This document shows, one piece after another, positions 12,287 through 13,778 of a stretch of 13,778 nucleotides of DNA. How positions within the stretch are numbered: position 1 is the first letter of the stretch; each line of letters begins with the position of its first letter. Under the pieces are notes generated by a model that was given only the letters and a program-made list of their open reading frames with translations, was not told the DNA's origin and made no database searches. The translations under genes were made by a program, and so were the position numbers. This DNA comes from Euryarchaeota archaeon UBA82 (GTDB taxonomy: Archaea; Thermoplasmatota; Poseidoniia; Poseidoniales; Poseidoniaceae), in NCBI GenBank assembly GCA_002496635.1, contig DAKQ01000009.1, forward strand, positions 1 to 13,778, read 5' to 3'.

Positions 12287-13489
12287 TTATTCCTCGACGA
12301 TGTTTTCTGGCAATCCTAGCACGGCAGCGGAAGATGAGGCGGGTAAAGATTCAACATCCTTCAATGTCTTCTCCATCGCTCTTAGCCGCCTCATCATGGA
12401 ATCTTCTCCACGCTCATTAGAAATCGTATTTGCTGCGGTATTGAGTTGTTTATGCAATTTAGTCATCATCTGTCCGAATTTTACGAATTCAGTCTTTACT
12501 CCACCAAGAACATTCCAGACCTCACTTGCTGAAGATTCGAGAGCAAGGGTACGGAATCCCATCTGTAGACTGTTCACAAACGCTGCAAGCGTCGAAGGCC
12601 CAGTGACAACGATTTGATGATCTCTTTGGAGAGATTCAAACAAACCAGGGCGTCTCACTACGTCGGCATAGAGTCCTTCGGTGGGAAGAAACATTACTGC
12701 AAAATCTGTTGTGTAAGGGGAAGCAACGTACTCTTGACTAATCGTCTTAGCCTTTCCTTTTACATTTGATTCAAATTTTTTGTATGCGGTTTGAATAAGT
12801 TGTTTGTCGCCTTCATCCATCGCTTCCTGTAGGCGAAGGTAATCTTCTTTGGGAAATTTACAATCGATAGGTAGCCATACAGGTTTGGTATAATCGCCCT
12901 CGATACCAGGCAATTTAATTGCAAATTCAACTTGACCTCTACAAGCAGGGTGCGTTTTTACATTCTTTTCATATTGGTTCGGTGAAAGGATACTTTGCAG
13001 GATTTGTTCTGCTTGAATTTCTCCAAGAGCGCCCCGCGTTGAAACATTGGAAAGAACCTTCTTTAATCCGCCAACATCCATTGCAAGGGTCTGCATTTCT
13101 CCGAGTCCTTTCTGAACTGCTTCAAGCCTATCGCTTACGAGTTTGAACGATTCGCTGATTCTCTTCTCCAAAGTCGATTGTAGTTTTTCGTCTACTGTAT
13201 CTCTCATCTGGTCCAATTTTTTCTCGTTACCTTCCTTCAGTTCGTTGATGTTAATCGATACATTTGCGAGGTGCTTTTGCTGTTCAGTGCCAATGTCTCT
13301 CAATGTCGTCGTCAGCGTCTCTGTCGAAAGTTTGTTCATTTCGCGAATTTCACGACGAAGTTCAATATCATTCGAGCCAGAATTCCCAGCTAAAAGTTTC
13401 CAAATCGATGCAATCAAACCTACGCTTAAAATGAGTATAATTACTAATTCCACAGACACCATGCCAGTATCTATTTGTCGAGAGTACAT
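12287..13489 (-). CDS. rmuC: RmuC-family protein (putative DNA recombination/maintenance nuclease)
   Basis: A 400-residue protein with one N-terminal membrane helix (about 11-32), a long, charged, probably coiled-coil region (40-150) and a conserved RmuC core (about 150-345). Family landmarks visible are RGALGE (152-157), QVEFAI with Glu188, LPIDCKFPKEDYLRL with Asp209 and Lys211, TTDFAVMFLPTEGLYA (260-275) and TGPSTLAAF. Family knowledge: bacterial RmuC limits inversions at short inverted repeats, and the core is predicted to be related to PD-(D/E)xK nucleases; Glu188, Asp209 and Lys211 are candidate active-site residues by inference. The helix would tether it to the membrane with the coiled coil and core inside. 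Start 13489 is supported by the AATATTAA box centred 28 bp upstream; Met10 (13462) is an alternative. It is divergent from PCNA and upstream of the GT2 gene. Confidence 0.92.
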   Translation of the reverse strand: MYSRQIDTGMVSVELVIILILSVGLIASIWKLLAGNSGSNDIELRREIREMNKLSTETLTTTLRDIGTEQQKHLANVSININELKEGNEKKLDQMRDTVDEKLQSTLEKRISESFKLVSDRLEAVQKGLGEMQTLAMDVGGLKKVLSNVSTRGALGEIQAEQILQSILSPNQYEKNVKTHPACRGQVEFAIKLPGIEGDYTKPVWLPIDCKFPKEDYLRLQEAMDEGDKQLIQTAYKKFESNVKGKAKTISQEYVASPYTTDFAVMFLPTEGLYADVVRRPGLFESLQRDHQIVVTGPSTLAAFVNSLQMGFRTLALESSASEVWNVLGGVKTEFVKFGQMMTKLHKQLNTAANTISNERGEDSMMRRLRAMEKTLKDVESLPASSSAAVLGLPENIVEE

Positions 13490-13513
13490 GAAGACGTCGT
13501 TTTTTATGGCCTC

Positions 13514-13521
13514 TTAATATT
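13514..13521. promoter_or_regulatory. TATA-like TTAATATT in the divergent rmuC/PCNA gap
   Basis: On the minus strand this reads AATATTAA and is centred about 28 bp upstream of the rmuC ATG at 13489, giving an almost leaderless transcript. The rest of the 106 bp gap must hold the PCNA promoter: TTCATAAG near 13549-13556 is a possible but weak box for the plus strand. Neither was tested beyond spacing. Confidence 0.45.
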
Positions 13522-13583
13522 GCTCAATTCGTTACTCTCCTCCCTGTTAAGTTCATAAGCCGTCGAAGGCCGAGGATATTGTA

Positions 13584-13589
13584 GGGGTG
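13584..13589 (+). promoter_or_regulatory. Shine-Dalgarno-like GGGGTG before the PCNA start
   Basis: GGGGTG ends six bases before the ATG at 13596 and matches the archaeal GGAGGTG consensus with one substitution. It supports that ATG over the in-frame GTG at 13587, which would lie inside the site. In contrast to rmuC, GT2 and the S8 protease, this start appears to have a leader. Confidence 0.45.
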
Positions 13590-13595
13590 CCTCAT

Positions 13596-13778
13596 ATGTT
13601 GAACATCACAGCCCGTCAAGAACTAATAACCAAGATACTCGATACGCTTATGATCGTCATCGAAGATGCGAGGTTTGATTTTGCAGAAGATGGCTTAACG
13701 GTACGAGTCGTTGATTCATCGCACGTTGCGATGATCAAATTGACCGTGGATGCTGCCGCTTTTGACGGATGGGAACTT
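13596..13778 (+). CDS. pcn: DNA polymerase sliding clamp PCNA (partial, 5' end only)
   Basis: The frame from the ATG at 13596 runs open to the window end, giving the first 61 residues of about 245 expected for archaeal PCNA. It begins MLNITARQELITKILDTL and continues with IEDARFDFAEDGLTVRVVDS, SHVAMIKLTVDAAAF and DGWEL. This is the N-terminal pattern of archaeal clamps: a helix, strands with a DGL turn, then the VDSSHVAM loop (the VDPANV or MDPSHV equivalent) and the DAAAF segment. PCNA forms a trimeric ring around DNA and tethers polymerases, FEN1, ligase and other partners through their PIP motifs. It is expressed divergently from rmuC. Recognition is strong despite the truncation. Confidence 0.88.
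   Translation, partial: MLNITARQELITKILDTLMIVIEDARFDFAEDGLTVRVVDSSHVAMIKLTVDAAAFDGWEL

Noticed and set aside
11493..12617. Plus-strand open frames of 160 codons at 11493-11975 and 12135-12617
   Set aside because: Both lie antisense to well-supported GT2 and RmuC coding sequence and show no recognisable family features.

Overview
The window looks archaeal and most resembles a surface-ocean Marine Group II (Candidatus Poseidoniales) euryarchaeon. This is an inference: I see a PCNA-type sliding clamp, start codons that sit about 25 bp downstream of AT-rich TATA-like boxes (leaderless style), a lipoprotein-anchored M28 peptidase, and a very large secreted subtilisin with a thrombospondin type 3 (calcium-loop) array and a C-terminal membrane anchor. 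No rRNA or other taxonomic marker beyond PCNA is present, so the lineage is provisional.

Left part (1-8848), all on the minus strand and reading right to left: a giant calcium-repeat S8 protease (3188-8848), a tRNA-Gly(TCC) (3057-3131), an M28 zinc peptidase lipoprotein (1602-3014), and a five-helix membrane protein with an extracytoplasmic alpha/beta-hydrolase domain (1557 to beyond position 1). Gaps are only 44-57 bp, so the three hydrolases and the tRNA may share transcripts. Together they suggest a cell-surface degradation locus: an endoprotease cuts protein outside the cell, an M28 exopeptidase trims the peptides, and a second hydrolase attacks ester- or amide-type substrates.

Middle (8849-10765): a divergent promoter region of about 100 bp, then a plus-strand type I ABC exporter half-transporter (membrane domain fused to ATPase). 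Its stop codon abuts, with no gap, the stop codon of a small convergent two-helix membrane protein (10766-11059, minus).

Right part (10766-13778): a minus-strand run, RmuC-family protein (12287-13489), GT2 glycosyltransferase with C-terminal membrane helices (11127-12248) and the small membrane protein. Divergent from rmuC across a 106 bp gap is the start of the PCNA sliding-clamp gene (13596 to beyond the window end). RmuC facing PCNA fits a DNA-maintenance pairing; the glycosyltransferase fits surface glycan synthesis.

The most unusual object is the 1886-residue protease. About half of it is an array of roughly fourteen calcium-loop units carrying sixteen N-glycosylation sequons, followed by one membrane helix and a charged 50-residue cytoplasmic tail. 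I see no CRISPR array, insertion sequence, attachment site or replication origin.
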